Position numbers and translations under genes: made by a program
Shown: piece by piece, positions 18,994 to 27,365 of the stretch
Numbering within the stretch: the first letter of the stretch is position 1
How the letters are laid out: every line of letters begins with the position of its first letter
NCBI GenBank assembly: GCA_958448165.1
Contig: CAUDCW010000001.1
Location: forward strand, 186,001 to 250,000
DNA from: an uncultured Oscillospiraceae bacterium
Lineage (GTDB): Bacteria > Bacillota > Clostridia > Oscillospirales > Acutalibacteraceae
Direction: 5' to 3'
Length of the DNA stretch: 64,000 nt
The notes under the pieces: model-generated
What the model saw: only the letters and a program-made list of their open reading frames with translations
Told to the model about the DNA's origin: nothing
The model's database searches: none

Positions 18994-20172
18994 ATGAAGA
19001 TAGTTAAAAAAGCTGTCGCAGCGGCATTGGCGGCAGGAATGATTATGACCGCAGCAGCCGGCTGTGCCGATACAAGCTGGTCATATAAGGACGATAAAAC
19101 AACACTGCCGATTGGTACATACATCTATTACCTGACAGGCGCATACAGCTACGCACAGCAGACCGCACAGGCAGACGTTGAGGTTACAACCGATGCCGAG
19201 GGCGCAACAGAAGCAACCGAAGCAGTTGACGTAATGAATGCAAAGATCAAGGACGAAGACGACAAAGAGGTTACAGGCAAGGAATATATGCTGAAAACCG
19301 CCGAGCAGAGCAGCAAAACGCTTCTCTACACGCTCAAGAAGTTCGACGAACTCGGTCTTACACTCACAGACGCCCAGAAAACCCAGATAGACTCTCTTGC
19401 ATCACAGGGCTGGACCTACAGCGGCAAGTCCTATGAGAAGCTTGGTGTTTCACAGAACTCCTATAAGCTTGCATACGCCGAATTCAGCACAAAGTATGAA
19501 GCTGTGTTCAAGACTCTTTACAGCAAGGGCGGCGAAAAAGAGGTTTCTGATGCAGACCTTGAAAAATACTACACCTCAAATTATGTTGATTACTCATACA
19601 TTCCGATTAACCTCTACAAGACGGTTGAATCGACAGAAGAAGCAGCAGAAGACGCCGATTCATCTTCAACAACAGAGGCTCTTAGCGACGAAGAAATCAA
19701 GAAGATTCAGTCAACCTTTGACAGCTACAAGGATCAGCTCAATAAGGGCGAAAAGACATTTGACGAGATCGACAAGGCATTTATGGAATACCAGTCACTC
19801 GACAAGAGCACAGCCGTTTCGGCAACAGAAATCCTTGACAACTCAAGCACTGCCGCCGATATCGTAGATGCACTCAAGGAGCTCAAAGACAAGCAGGCAA
19901 CCGTTATCACAGTCGGCGAGGGCAACACAGCCGTTATGTACCTTGTTTACAGAGGCGATATTACCGCAAAGACAAGCAATCTCGACGACGAGAACACACG
20001 CTACAGCGTTCTTACAAGTATGAAGAAGGACGAATACAACGACTATATGGACGAACAGGCTCAGAAGATTGATGTTCAGACCAACGAAGCCGCTCTCAAT
20101 CAGTACTCACCTGAAGAAGTTGAGAAAAAGCTCAACGAGCTTAAGGCTGACAGCTCTTCTTCAAATTCATAA
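18994..20172 (+). CDS. Surface lipoprotein, PrsA/SurA-like foldase candidate
   Basis: 392-aa lipoprotein: a basic N-terminus, a hydrophobic Ala-rich core and the lipobox AAAGC, with lipid attachment at C23. The mature part is charged, mainly helical, with Asp/Glu/Ser/Thr-rich linkers (around 65-80 and 210-230) and a Ser-rich end. Its gene position directly after mfd is where many clostridia carry a PrsA/SurA-type peptidyl-prolyl isomerase, and the helical N-terminal region fits a SurA_N-like chaperone. However, I see no clear parvulin catalytic motif; the region around 275-330 (ADIVDALKELKDKQATVITV) is at most a degenerate one. Function is therefore inferred. Own promoter and terminator. Confidence 0.7.
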   Translation: MKIVKKAVAAALAAGMIMTAAAGCADTSWSYKDDKTTLPIGTYIYYLTGAYSYAQQTAQADVEVTTDAEGATEATEAVDVMNAKIKDEDDKEVTGKEYMLKTAEQSSKTLLYTLKKFDELGLTLTDAQKTQIDSLASQGWTYSGKSYEKLGVSQNSYKLAYAEFSTKYEAVFKTLYSKGGEKEVSDADLEKYYTSNYVDYSYIPINLYKTVESTEEAAEDADSSSTTEALSDEEIKKIQSTFDSYKDQLNKGEKTFDEIDKAFMEYQSLDKSTAVSATEILDNSSTAADIVDALKELKDKQATVITVGEGNTAVMYLVYRGDITAKTSNLDDENTRYSVLTSMKKDEYNDYMDEQAQKIDVQTNEAALNQYSPEEVEKKLNELKADSSSSNS

Positions 20173-20189
20173 CAAACAAATACAATTCG

Positions 20190-20230
20190 CCCCTGCAACA
20201 ACGGCTGAAATGTTGCAGGGGTTTTGTTTT
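20190..20230 (+). terminator. Terminator after the lipoprotein gene
   Basis: 11-bp stem CCCCTGCAACA with TGTTGCAGGGG around a 10-nt loop, followed by TTTTGTTTT. Confidence 0.92.
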
Positions 20231-20356
20231 GCGATAAATTAGTGCTTAGCGCATAAAATGCGAATTTAAAAAGTCTGCACGCATCGGCGGCATTTTTATA
20301 ATATCGTATTAAATTTTATTATCTTTAAAACTTTTAGCGCTGATGCCGCGCAGGCA

Positions 20357-20603
20357 CTTACTTTTTTATCAGAAAAAAGTAAGCAAAAACTGATTTAAGG
20401 GAAAGGGATTTCGATTTCCCTTTCCCTTAAAAATTCCTTTCCTTGAAACGACCAAAGGGCAAGCCCTTTGGAAACCCGTTGTGCGTTCAGCTTTGTGCGA
20501 TTGTCAAGCCGCCTGCCACAGCTCCTTTTCCAATGCGAGCTTTCTACGGGTGCGTTTAATGGCACTTTATGCACTTACAACGCATAAAGTGCCAAATAAA
20601 CGC
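20357..20603. repeat. Cluster of four long palindromes in a 634-bp gene-free gap
   Basis: Four non-identical hairpins: CTTACTTTTTT/AAAAAAGTAAG (20357-20383); a 14-bp perfect stem TTAAGGGAAAGGGA/TCCCTTTCCCTTAA (20395-20430); CCAAAGGGCAAGCCCTTTGG (20452-20471); and a roughly 20-bp stem GCGTTTA-a-TGGCACTTTATGC (20552-20572) with its partner at 20582-20603. No open frame with a ribosome site is present. The lipoprotein terminator is upstream, so these are not needed for that gene. Confidence 0.75.
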
Positions 20604-20649
20604 TCAAACTTTATCTTCTCGTTTTATTTTGCCCGACCAACTTTTTTAT

Positions 20650-20725
20650 TCAAAGAGCCGCTTGGCGGCGACTACCAAAACTTCACTCTCAACTCTTCTC
20701 TCCACTCTGCGGCATGCATCGCCGC
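20650..20725. repeat. Dispersed palindromic repeat (family 3), partial copy
   Basis: TCAAAGAGCCGC-TTG-GCGGC hairpin followed by a CT-rich tail containing TCTCCACTCT, as in the prs-pth spacer. The GGAAC palindrome half is absent. Confidence 0.65.
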
Positions 20726-20758
20726 ACGCTAAACAAAGATTTATTACACCACAAAAGC

Positions 20759-20789
20759 CAGCGCCGTTTACCTTGCGTAAACGGCGCTG
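20759..20789 (-). terminator. Terminator of glgP
   Basis: Perfect 13-bp stem CAGCGCCGTTTAC/GTAAACGGCGCTG with a 5-nt loop, 18 nt past the glgP stop. On the minus strand it is followed by GGCTTTTG, a modest U-tract. Confidence 0.75.
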
Positions 20790-20806
20790 TAATTTATTTA
20801 TTATAA

Positions 20807-23212
20807 TTATTTATCAAGCTCAACCGGGGTAAGATTCCAGATATTATTTGCATAATCCCTGATAGAACGGTCAGCGGCAAAAATACCTGCGTTGGCAATA
20901 TTGATAAGCGACATTCTGTTCCACTGCTCCTTGTTCTGTGCATAAAGAGCCGATGCCTTCTGCTGTGCGGCAGAATAGTCGGCAAAATCAGCCAGAACCA
21001 TATACGGGTCAACATTCATCAGCGAGTTGGCAATTGCGCCAAAGCGTGTGCTGTTAATCTCGTCAATTGCGCCTCTGAGAATACCGTTGTTCTGATAATA
21101 TACCATCGGATTATATCCGTTTCTCTTGATATTCTCAACCTCGGGTGTTTTAAGTCCGAACAGGAACATATTTTCATCGCCGACAGCCTGATTGATTTCA
21201 ACATTAGCTCCGTCCAGCGTTCCCATTGTGATAGCGCCGTTGAGCATAAATTTCATATTACTTGTGCCTGAAGCCTCTGTGCCTGCAAGAGAAATCTGCT
21301 CGCTTATCTCACTTGCCGGAATAAGCTTCTCTGCCAGAGTAACACGGTAATCCTCAAGATAAACAACCTTGAGCTTCTTGTTAACTCTGCTGTCATTCTC
21401 AATTTTGTTGCTGAGCGCAACAATAAACTGAATAATCTGCTTTGCAAAGTAATATCCCGGTGCCGCCTTTGCGCCGAAGATATATGTTTTCGGTGTAAAG
21501 TCTGCGTTCGGGTTTTCTCTGAGCCAACGGTAGGTCGAAAGAATATGCAAAGCGTTCATAAGCTGTCTTTTATACTCGTGCAGACGCTTAACCTGAACGT
21601 CAAAAATTGAATCAGGGTCAACCGTAACACCGTTGTGCTTCTTGATGTAATCAACCATCTTAAGCTTATTTGCTCTCTTGATTTTTTCAAGACGCTGTAA
21701 AACAACCTTGTCGTCCTTATATGCCATAAGCTTTGAAAGCTGTGAAGCATCGTCAATATAGTCGGTGCCGATAAGCTCATTGAGCAAATTGGCAAGCTGA
21801 GGGTTAGACTGATTCAGCCAGCGGCGGTGTGCAACGCCGTTTGTAACATTTGTGAATTTTTCCGGGAAAACAGTATAGAAATCGTGGAACACAGTGTCCT
21901 TAAGAATCTCACTGTGCAGAGCCGAAACACCGTTAACCTTGTAGCCTGCAATAACAGCAAGGTTAGCCATTTTGACAACGCCGTTATTGATGATAGCCAT
22001 TCTGCCAACCTGATATCCGTCAACGCCTCTCTCGTGCATAGCAGCGCAGAAACGCTTGTTAAGCTCAAACAGAATCTCATAAATTCTCGGGAGCTTTGTT
22101 TTGAACATCTGCTCCTCCCAGCATTCAAGAGCTTCTTTCATAACCGTGTGGTTGGTGTATGCTATGGTACGGCTTACAATATCCCACGCTCTGTCCCATT
22201 CATAGCCGCATTCGTCCATCAGTATTCTCATAAGCTCAGGCACAGCCAGAACAGGGTGAGTATCGTTCAGGTGAATAGTCACAAGTTCCGGCAGATTGTC
22301 GAGCGTATTATAATTTCTCAAATGACGGTTGATAATATCCTGAATTGTAGCAGAAACAAGGAAGTACTGCTGATTGAGTCTTAAGCTCTTGCCCTCGGGG
22401 TGGTTATCTCCCGGATAAAGCACCTTGGTAATCGACTCAGCCATTGCGTTTTGTTCAATAGCTCTCAGATAAGCGCCGTCGTTAAAAAGCTGCATATCAA
22501 AGTCATTCGACTTTGCCGCCCAGAGTCTTAATCGGCTAACGCCCTTGCCGTCGTTGCCTGCAACCATCATATCATACGGAATTGCAACAACATCGTAAGA
22601 GTCAACAATGTCAACCTTGTGCAGTCCGTCCTTCCATTCATCAACTACTCTGCCGTTGAACTTTATTGTAATAGCCTTTTCAGGGTGGTCCTGAAGCCAC
22701 ACAGAGCCGCCCGGCAGCCAGAAATCAGGCATCTCTGTCTGCCAGCCGTCGATAAGCTTCTGACTGAAGATACCGTATTCATAGCGCAGTGAATATCCCA
22801 TTGACGGATAAGCCTGTGAAGCCAGCGCATCAAGGAAGCACGCTGCCAGTCTGCCCAGACCGCCGTTGCCAAGTCCTGCGTCCGGCTCCTGCTCATAAAT
22901 GTTATCAAGCTTTACGCCAAGATTTTTAAGAGCAGTGTTTATTGTTCCCTCAAGTCCGAGATTGCTCAGATTGTTCTTAAGCGAACGACCCATAAGGAAC
23001 TCCATACAAAGGTAGTACACGGTCTTTTTGCCCTGCTGTACCGCCTTGCGTGAAAACTCGGTATATCCTGATGTAAGCAAATCCTTTACAACAAGAACAA
23101 CCGCCTTATAGTAATGCTCGTCGGTTGCGTCCTTCTGTGATACTCCAAAGTTATGGCTCAGCTTTGTAAGAATAAGCTCTTCCGCCTGCTTTGGTGTCAA
23201 TTTGTAGTCCAT
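20807..23212 (-). CDS. glgP: Glycogen/starch phosphorylase
   Basis: PLP-dependent enzyme releasing glucose-1-phosphate from alpha-1,4-glucan ends. 801 aa, the bacterial norm. Family hallmarks: LGNGGLGRLAACFLDALA, the active-site loop HLNDTHPVLAVPELMR, KRLHEYKRQLMNALH, and the PLP-lysine motif EASGTSNMKFMLNGA. The true start is ATG 23212, preceded by AGAGGAGG; the reading frame extends upstream but that part is promoter sequence. The promoter and a strong hairpin downstream make it monocistronic. It fits with starch or glycogen use suggested by the dockerin proteins, but no glg synthesis genes are present. Confidence 0.96.
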   Translation of the reverse strand: MDYKLTPKQAEELILTKLSHNFGVSQKDATDEHYYKAVVLVVKDLLTSGYTEFSRKAVQQGKKTVYYLCMEFLMGRSLKNNLSNLGLEGTINTALKNLGVKLDNIYEQEPDAGLGNGGLGRLAACFLDALASQAYPSMGYSLRYEYGIFSQKLIDGWQTEMPDFWLPGGSVWLQDHPEKAITIKFNGRVVDEWKDGLHKVDIVDSYDVVAIPYDMMVAGNDGKGVSRLRLWAAKSNDFDMQLFNDGAYLRAIEQNAMAESITKVLYPGDNHPEGKSLRLNQQYFLVSATIQDIINRHLRNYNTLDNLPELVTIHLNDTHPVLAVPELMRILMDECGYEWDRAWDIVSRTIAYTNHTVMKEALECWEEQMFKTKLPRIYEILFELNKRFCAAMHERGVDGYQVGRMAIINNGVVKMANLAVIAGYKVNGVSALHSEILKDTVFHDFYTVFPEKFTNVTNGVAHRRWLNQSNPQLANLLNELIGTDYIDDASQLSKLMAYKDDKVVLQRLEKIKRANKLKMVDYIKKHNGVTVDPDSIFDVQVKRLHEYKRQLMNALHILSTYRWLRENPNADFTPKTYIFGAKAAPGYYFAKQIIQFIVALSNKIENDSRVNKKLKVVYLEDYRVTLAEKLIPASEISEQISLAGTEASGTSNMKFMLNGAITMGTLDGANVEINQAVGDENMFLFGLKTPEVENIKRNGYNPMVYYQNNGILRGAIDEINSTRFGAIANSLMNVDPYMVLADFADYSAAQQKASALYAQNKEQWNRMSLINIANAGIFAADRSIRDYANNIWNLTPVELDK

Positions 23213-23266
23213 AATTTTCCTCCTCTGACAATGCCGCAATAAGCCGCCTAAATAAAATTTGCTATT

Positions 23267-23295
23267 ATTATACACTATTCGCACCTCAATTTCAA
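23267..23295 (-). promoter_or_regulatory. Promoter of glgP
   Basis: On the minus strand: TTGAAA (23295-23290), 17-nt spacer, TATAAT (23272-23267), about 55 nt before the start at 23212. Confidence 0.75.
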
Positions 23296-23520
23296 CATAA
23301 AACAGCATATTTATTGTAAATTTCACCAAAAAACATTAAATTTACCCTCCGTTCATTTTTCATTGCTAACAAATAACGCATAAATTCTGCGGCAAATTAA
23401 GCTTTGGCTGTATAAATCATCAATATTCACAACAAATCTCCTTTTGCAAAGCAACAAAGCACAAAATAATAAAAATAGTAAAAAATTGTCAAAAATTAAA
23501 GAAAATTTGATCAAAAGCAC

Positions 23521-23550
23521 TTTACAAGTTTTTGTCTATTATATTATAAT
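23521..23550 (+). promoter_or_regulatory. Promoter of the zapA-U32-dut unit
   Basis: TTTACA (23521-23526), 18-nt spacer, TATAAT (23545-23550). The rest of the 376-bp divergent gap is very AT-rich, with nothing else I can name. Confidence 0.6.
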
Positions 23551-23588
23551 ATTATAATAGGGTTCAGTATGTGAAAGGACTGATTTTT

Positions 23589-24491
23589 GTGATTGAAAAA
23601 ACACGGGTAAAGCTTAGGATAGTCGGCAGCGAATTTGTTGTTTCAGCCGACGAAGATAAGGACTATATTGTAAAAATAAGCAATAAGGTTGACGAACAGA
23701 TAAAAGAAATTCTGCGTGAAAATGACTCAATGAGCATTGCAATGGCGTCAATTCTTGCCGCTCTTAACTATTGTGATGAGCTTGAAAAGGAAAAAATCAT
23801 CACCGAGGAGCTGCTCAAAAGGACAGAAACAAGCGAAAACATTGCAAGCAAAACAAGCAGCGAGCTTGAATATTTGAGAACAGAGAACAAGCAGCTCCGC
23901 GAGGAAAAGCTTGGACTTCACAAGATTATTGAGGAGCTGCAAGCGTCATCATCAGCGGACAGCGATATTAAAAATGAGCCGATTGAGGAATCTCCACAGC
24001 AGCTCAGAATTCCCCTGCCCGATGCAGACGGCGAAGTAATAAAAGACGATGAAACTCCCACTCAGCCACAGCTGCCGAAGCAGGACGCTCCTGCTCAGCC
24101 GCAACCTGAAAAAAGCACACCGCAGACAGAGCAGACAACTCAGGCAGTAATCGAACAGGAGCCGCCAAAAGCACCGGCGTCACCGGCTGAACCGCCGCAG
24201 GAAAAGAAGCCGTTCCTTACTGCAAGACAAATGCTTGAGGAAAAGCGTCAGGCTCTTCTGTCGCAAAAGAACGGTCAATCCGGCACAGGTGCAAAAAATC
24301 AGAACAGACCAAAGCCGTTCAGACCCGTGTCAAGCGCAAAATCGGGCGGCGGTGCATTTGCAGGCAACAGCAAAATCGATCCGAAGATAAATTACAGGGA
24401 TAATGATAAAATAAGCGACAGCTTCCGCAGAACCGATTTTGCGGAAATCCCGTCAGAGGAGGATATGCTCAGCTTTTTTGACCACAGATAA
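23589..24491 (+). CDS. zapA: ZapA-domain cell division protein with long proline/glutamine-rich tail
   Basis: ZapA tethers and bundles FtsZ filaments at midcell. Residues about 3-95 match ZapA: VKLRIVGSEFVVSADEDKDY, then the VDEQIKEI and ASILAALNYCDELEKEK segments, and a coiled coil to about residue 125. ZapA is normally 85-110 aa; this one has 300. The extra 170 or so residues are low-complexity (Pro/Gln/Glu), probably disordered, with a short ordered-looking end, FAEIPSEEDMLSFFDHR, that may be a binding peptide. I chose GTG 23589 (AAAGGA at 9-nt spacing) over GTG 23571, which lacks a ribosome site. It is first in a unit with U32 peptidase and dut. Confidence 0.82.
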   Translation: MIEKTRVKLRIVGSEFVVSADEDKDYIVKISNKVDEQIKEILRENDSMSIAMASILAALNYCDELEKEKIITEELLKRTETSENIASKTSSELEYLRTENKQLREEKLGLHKIIEELQASSSADSDIKNEPIEESPQQLRIPLPDADGEVIKDDETPTQPQLPKQDAPAQPQPEKSTPQTEQTTQAVIEQEPPKAPASPAEPPQEKKPFLTARQMLEEKRQALLSQKNGQSGTGAKNQNRPKPFRPVSSAKSGGGAFAGNSKIDPKINYRDNDKISDSFRRTDFAEIPSEEDMLSFFDHR

Positions 24492-24492
24492 G

Positions 24493-24585
24493 TTTGAAAA
24501 AATGCTCCGTTCTTCTCAATTTACGGAATCAATCGCACAAAATATAACTGTGCCATTAATTCAACCCGACGGAGCATTTTCCAAA
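24493..24585. repeat. Intercistronic hairpin element, family 2, copy A (93 bp)
   Basis: Begins TTTGAAAAAATGCTC one nt after the zapA stop and ends GAGCATTTTCCAAA; outer arms AAAATGCTCCGT (24499-24510) and ACGGAGCATTTT (24569-24580) pair perfectly over 12 bp. An inner GCACA/TGTGC hairpin (24535-24553) lies in the loop. The same 15-bp terminal sequence occurs in an element at 57092-57194 in the rnf operon. The next start codon (24617) is 31 nt downstream. Confidence 0.75.
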
Positions 24586-24616
24586 CGGCTATTAAAAGGA
24601 GTTTACGGTCATAATT

Positions 24617-26683
24617 ATGAGTAATAATATTGAAATTCTTGCTCCCGCCGGTGCCTTTGAAAGCGTCAAGGCAGCCGCCTGCACGGGAGCAAGCGCTGTT
24701 TATATAGGCGCTCAACGCTTCAGCGCAAGAGCGTCGGCAACAAATTTTGACGAAGATGAAATAATAAAAGCGGTCAGATACTGTCACGAGCGCGGCATAA
24801 AGCTTTATCTTGCAATAAACACTCTTATCCGTGACGATGAGCTTTCAGCGGCTGTTGAAACCGTCAGCCTTGCCTGCCGGGCAGGTGTTGATGCGCTGAT
24901 TGTTCAGGACTTGGGTTTTGCCGCAACGGTGCATGAGCTTGCACCCGATATGCCCCTGCACGCATCGACCCAGATGTCGGTGCACACACCCGGAGGCGCA
25001 AAGCTTTTGTATGCGCTCGGCTTTAAACGGGTTGTGCTTGCCCGTGAGCTTTCAAAAAATGAAATTGCCGAAATCATCTCCTCCTGCCCCGTTGAAACCG
25101 AGGTGTTTGTTCACGGCGCACTTTGTATGTGCGTGTCGGGTCAGTGTCAGTTCAGTGCTCTGCTCGGCGGAAGAAGCGGCAACAGAGGCCGCTGCGCACA
25201 GCCGTGCAGACTGCCGTTCTCGCTTGACAACGGCAGCGGCAACGGAGCGGCACTAAGCCTTAAAGATTTATCTCTGCTTGAGCATATAAAAGAACTTGAA
25301 TCTATGGGCGTAACCTCGGCAAAAATTGAGGGCAGAATGAAACGCCCCGAATATGTCGCCGCCGCAACTGACGCCTGCTTCAGCGCCCTCAACGGCACGC
25401 TTGATGAGCAAACCGAAAACAGGCTTGAATCGGTCTTTTCCCGAAGCGGCTTTACCGACGGCTACTATCAGGGCAAAATCGACAATAATATGTTTGGTGT
25501 GCGCTCAAAGGAAAACGTGACTGCCGCCGACAGCAAGCTTTTCTCACAGCTAAAAACATTATATAAGGACGAAAGACAGCATCTGCCGCTGAAGCTTAGC
25601 TTCACGCTCAAGCACGGCGAAAAGGCTCGCCTTGAAGCACAAAGCGGTGATTACCGTGCCGTTGCCGAGGGCGAAATACCGGAAGTCGCCGTAAAGGTAG
25701 CACTTGGTAAAGAAAAAGCCTTGGCGCAGTTGAAAAAGACAGGCGGCACACCGTTTGCGATAAACGACATCGAGCTTGACATCGACGACGGTCTTGCCTT
25801 CTCACTGTCAGCCATCAACGCAATGCGGCGTGAATGTCTTGACTCTCTGACCAATCAGTACGGCGAAACACCCGTAAAGGAATTCAAGGCATTTACACAG
25901 AAAAAAATCACGCCTTACAGAACAAAGAAAAATCTTGAAATCAGGGTAAGGCTGACAAGCTGTGACATACCGCAGGAGCTTTCCGATTGCGAGCTTGTTT
26001 ATGTTCCCCTGTTTTCAGCCGACAAGGATATATCACATCTGCTTGAGCAGGGCTTTAATCTCGGTGTTGAAGTTCCCCGTATGATATTCGGCAAAGAGAG
26101 TGCCGTTGTCAGACGGCTTGATGAAACAAAGGCGCTTGGCGTTAAACACGCTCTTGTGTCGAATATCGGCGCAATTCCGCTTGCAAAAAACGCAGGTTTC
26201 ACCGTTCACGGCTCATTTGCACTAAACGCCTTCAACACGCCTGCTCTCGACAAATTCTCGCAAATCGGGGTTGAAGACATCGAGCTGTCGCAGGAGCTTA
26301 CAGCCGAACAGATGGCACGTCTGGGCGGCAATATAAAAAGAGGTGTTGTAAGCTGCGGAAGAATGCCGCTGATGATTACAAGAGCCTGCCCGGCTAAAAA
26401 CGGCGGTCAGGACTGCCGAAGCTGTAACAAGCACCGATATATCATCGACCGCAAGCGGAACAAGCTGCCGCTTAAATGCGACGGCTTCAGCACAGAGGTA
26501 TTGAACCCTGTGCCGACCTATGCACAGCAGATATTTGAAAACGCAGATTATATTGACTTTGTCACTCTGCGCTTTTCGGTTGAGAGCAAGGACGAAATAA
26601 TGGAATTTTACAACGCCGTCAGGAACAGCCGCCATCTCAGCGGCGAATATACAAACGGATTATACAAAAGAGGGGTAATATAA
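24617..26683 (+). CDS. U32-family peptidase / RlhA-like protein with DUF3656-type C-terminus
   Basis: 688-aa cytoplasmic protein of the collagenase-like U32 family. Some members hydroxylate a 23S rRNA cytidine (RlhA), others are linked to tRNA hydroxylation or proteolysis. The N-terminal barrel starts EILAPAGAFESVKAA; the conserved core is VHGALCMCVSGQCQFS, followed by GNRGRCAQPCR, which supplies cysteines for a possible iron-sulfur cluster. A second Cys set, ACPAKNGGQDCRSC, sits in the C-terminal domain. The only purine-rich site (AAGGAG near 24597) is about 14 nt from the ATG, further than usual; an unusual hairpin element lies just upstream. dut starts 1 nt after the stop. Confidence 0.88.
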   Translation: MSNNIEILAPAGAFESVKAAACTGASAVYIGAQRFSARASATNFDEDEIIKAVRYCHERGIKLYLAINTLIRDDELSAAVETVSLACRAGVDALIVQDLGFAATVHELAPDMPLHASTQMSVHTPGGAKLLYALGFKRVVLARELSKNEIAEIISSCPVETEVFVHGALCMCVSGQCQFSALLGGRSGNRGRCAQPCRLPFSLDNGSGNGAALSLKDLSLLEHIKELESMGVTSAKIEGRMKRPEYVAAATDACFSALNGTLDEQTENRLESVFSRSGFTDGYYQGKIDNNMFGVRSKENVTAADSKLFSQLKTLYKDERQHLPLKLSFTLKHGEKARLEAQSGDYRAVAEGEIPEVAVKVALGKEKALAQLKKTGGTPFAINDIELDIDDGLAFSLSAINAMRRECLDSLTNQYGETPVKEFKAFTQKKITPYRTKKNLEIRVRLTSCDIPQELSDCELVYVPLFSADKDISHLLEQGFNLGVEVPRMIFGKESAVVRRLDETKALGVKHALVSNIGAIPLAKNAGFTVHGSFALNAFNTPALDKFSQIGVEDIELSQELTAEQMARLGGNIKRGVVSCGRMPLMITRACPAKNGGQDCRSCNKHRYIIDRKRNKLPLKCDGFSTEVLNPVPTYAQQIFENADYIDFVTLRFSVESKDEIMEFYNAVRNSRHLSGEYTNGLYKRGVI

Positions 26684-26684
26684 A

Positions 26685-27125
26685 ATGGAAACAGTTAAAA
26701 TAAAAAAAGTGAGAGAAAACGCCGTTGTTCCGCAAAGAGCAACAGACGGCTCAGCAGGAGCTGACCTGTGCGCCTGCATTGACGAGCCGATAACAATAAA
26801 CCCGGGCGACCTTGCAAAGGTTCCCACCGGCATCGCAATCGCTCTGCCGAGCGCAAATATGGGCGCATTTCTGTTCGCCAGAAGCGGTCTTGGCGTTAAG
26901 CACGGCATCTGTCTTTCAAACGGTGTAGGCGTTGTTGACAGCGACTACCGAGGTGAAATATCGGTCGGTCTTTGCAACGTCGGCAGCGAGCCTTATACAA
27001 TTGAGCCGGGCGAGAGAATCGCCCAGATGGTAATAATGCCTGTTGCACTGCCGCAGCTTTGCGAGGCTCATGAGCTTGACAAAACACAGCGCGGCGAGGG
27101 CGGATTCGGCTCCACCGGACGGTAA
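26685..27125 (+). CDS. dut: Deoxyuridine 5'-triphosphate nucleotidohydrolase (dUTPase)
   Basis: Hydrolyses dUTP to dUMP and PPi, keeping uracil out of DNA and feeding thymidylate synthesis. 146 aa, a trimeric-type dUTPase. All five motifs are present: AGADLCA, PTGIAIALP, the RSGLGVKHGICLSNGVGVVD catalytic segment with the conserved Asp and Tyr of DSDYRGE, GERIAQMV, and the C-terminal GEGGFGSTG lid. The gene starts right after the U32 stop with an AGAGGGG ribosome site, so the two are coupled. A 240-bp AT-rich gap with a promoter follows. Confidence 0.97.
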   Translation: METVKIKKVRENAVVPQRATDGSAGADLCACIDEPITINPGDLAKVPTGIAIALPSANMGAFLFARSGLGVKHGICLSNGVGVVDSDYRGEISVGLCNVGSEPYTIEPGERIAQMVIMPVALPQLCEAHELDKTQRGEGGFGSTGR

Positions 27126-27266
27126 TCCGGCTGCGTCCGAAGGTGTTCCACGCTTTCAGCAAAATCTTCCGCTTTTTTCTGTTAAAATATAGACAAAAGC
27201 TCGATTTTAGGTTATTATTACTATGAATTATAGATAAAATTTGTGAAAAATATTAAGCGAAAAATT

Positions 27267-27295
27267 TTGACGTACTAAATATTTTATGGTAAAAT
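27267..27295 (+). promoter_or_regulatory. Promoter for the MinD-like gene
   Basis: TTGACG (27267-27272), 17-nt spacer, TAAAAT (27290-27295). Confidence 0.65.
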
Positions 27296-27365
27296 ATACA
27301 GTGAGGAATGTATCGACATTTGAATTTATTGTTATTATTGCCATCGGGTTTATGAAAGGGCTGTT

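Noticed and set aside
20759..20789. Fifth member of the palindrome cluster
   Set aside because: Position and orientation fit a normal glgP terminator, so it is listed as such and not counted in the cluster.
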